Positions 63,680-64,000 of a stretch of DNA of 64,000 nt are shown piece after piece (position 1 is the first letter of the stretch; each line of letters begins with the position of its first letter). The stretch lies in NCBI GenBank assembly GCA_004564215.1, contig CP024846.1, positions 2,927,501 to 2,991,500 of the forward strand, given 5' to 3'. Under the pieces are notes generated by a model that was given only the letters and a program-made list of their open reading frames with translations, was not told the origin of the DNA and did not search any database. This DNA is from Beijerinckiaceae bacterium (GTDB taxonomy: Bacteria > Pseudomonadota > Alphaproteobacteria > Rhizobiales > Beijerinckiaceae). The translations under genes were made by a program, and so were the position numbers.

Positions 63680-63701
63680 TTATGAAAATACTTTCATGAA
63701 A
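63680..63701. promoter_or_regulatory. Second pair of TTT(C)ATGAA repeats, 14 bp apart
   Basis: ATGAA at 63683 and 63697 reproduces the spacing and TTT/TTTC context of the array at 56728-56777. The pair is 126 bp upstream of the exported protein gene at 63827. It extends the putative regulon of the response regulator. Confidence 0.75.
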
Positions 63702-63826
63702 TGAAATATATAAAGATGATTTTAAAGTATAAGCATGTTATTTTTCCTGTTCCGGCGCCTATACTATTAGCAGAGCTCAGCTACTAACAGTTTAATACCA
63801 GAGCTCGACAACCGCTGGAGATTATT

Positions 63827-64000
63827 ATGAAGCTTTGTAACGTGAGGGCAATTGTCGCCCATAGGGCGCCGATCATTGGGCTTGCTGCCGCGGCGCTGGC
63901 GGCATCGATCGGCGCCGCTTCCGCACAGGAGCGTTATCCTTCCAGCGCGGATCAATATTACAACGTCTATGCGAACCCCAATCCGCGGACCGCTCCCTCG
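63827..64000 (+). CDS. Exported protein, 5' part only
   Basis: The first 58 residues are visible. GGAG lies before the ATG. A signal peptide (APIIGLAAAALAASIGAASA, cleavage before QERYPSS) leads to a Tyr/Asn-rich start of the mature chain (ADQYYNVYANPNPR). Too little is present to name a family. Its position behind the response-regulator sites suggests an efflux or envelope function. Confidence 0.75.
   Translation, partial: MKLCNVRAIVAHRAPIIGLAAAALAASIGAASAQERYPSSADQYYNVYANPNPRTAPS

Overview
The window looks like ordinary chromosome from an alphaproteobacterium of the order Hyphomicrobiales, most like Beijerinckiaceae and their methylotroph relatives. The lineage call is inference. It rests on the high-GC codon use, an imuA-imuB-dnaE2 mutasome behind a GTTC-N7-GTTC LexA box, a DUF2849-cysI-cysH-DUF934 sulfur cassette, a DUF1499 protein, and many small membrane or helical proteins typical of that group. 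I found no rRNA, tRNA, CRISPR array, complete insertion sequence or prophage.

Layout. 1-9.1 kb: the end of a cobalt transporter pair (cbtB, cbtA), nagZ, a Tat-exported phosphoesterase, an amidase, DUF1499, an MBL hydrolase with an SRPBCC protein, and a GT41 glycosyltransferase without TPRs. 9.1-15.2 kb: the SOS mutagenesis operon, with a palindromic element inserted in frame in dnaE2. 15.4-19 kb: a 1204-residue receptor-like membrane protein of unknown function. 19-27 kb: ogt, a MerR-controlled pair of cation diffusion facilitators, nitronate monooxygenase, alpha carbonic anhydrase, a TerC protein, pyroglutamyl peptidase and a lipoprotein hydrolase. 27-31 kb: assimilatory sulfate and sulfite reduction. 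31-36 kb: DedA, a beta-hydroxyacid dehydrogenase, an orphan solute-binding protein, Mrp and a mini-protein ending inside a TonB plug motif.

36.2-40.7 kb is the most unusual stretch. An MFS exporter converges on a phytanoyl-CoA-dioxygenase-family oxygenase. That oxygenase is preceded, in the same operon and only 5 bp away, by a 38-residue acidic peptide gene. An XRE/S24 repressor diverges from the peptide, with two tandem 18-bp repeats in the shared promoter region. Peptide, Fe/2OG enzyme, exporter and regulator together suggest a small modified-peptide or metabolite system.

40.8-46.8 kb: small hypotheticals, a GST, a GT4 glycosyltransferase, and a DUF6502-DUF5666 operon behind three phased GTGGGA-N5-TCCCAC sites. 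46.8-54.6 kb: MaoC, an MFS transporter and an envelope or stress neighbourhood (DUF883/ElaB-like, holin-like, CBS, PtsN and tiny membrane proteins). 54.4-64 kb: a porin and a response regulator-histidine kinase-RND permease-adaptor operon. Four TTT(C)ATGAA repeats at exact 14-bp intervals precede the operon, and the same pair recurs before the exported protein gene at the right edge, which suggests a small regulon.

Start codons were chosen from ribosome binding sites and family N-termini. All homology statements come from recognising sequence patterns, not from database searches.
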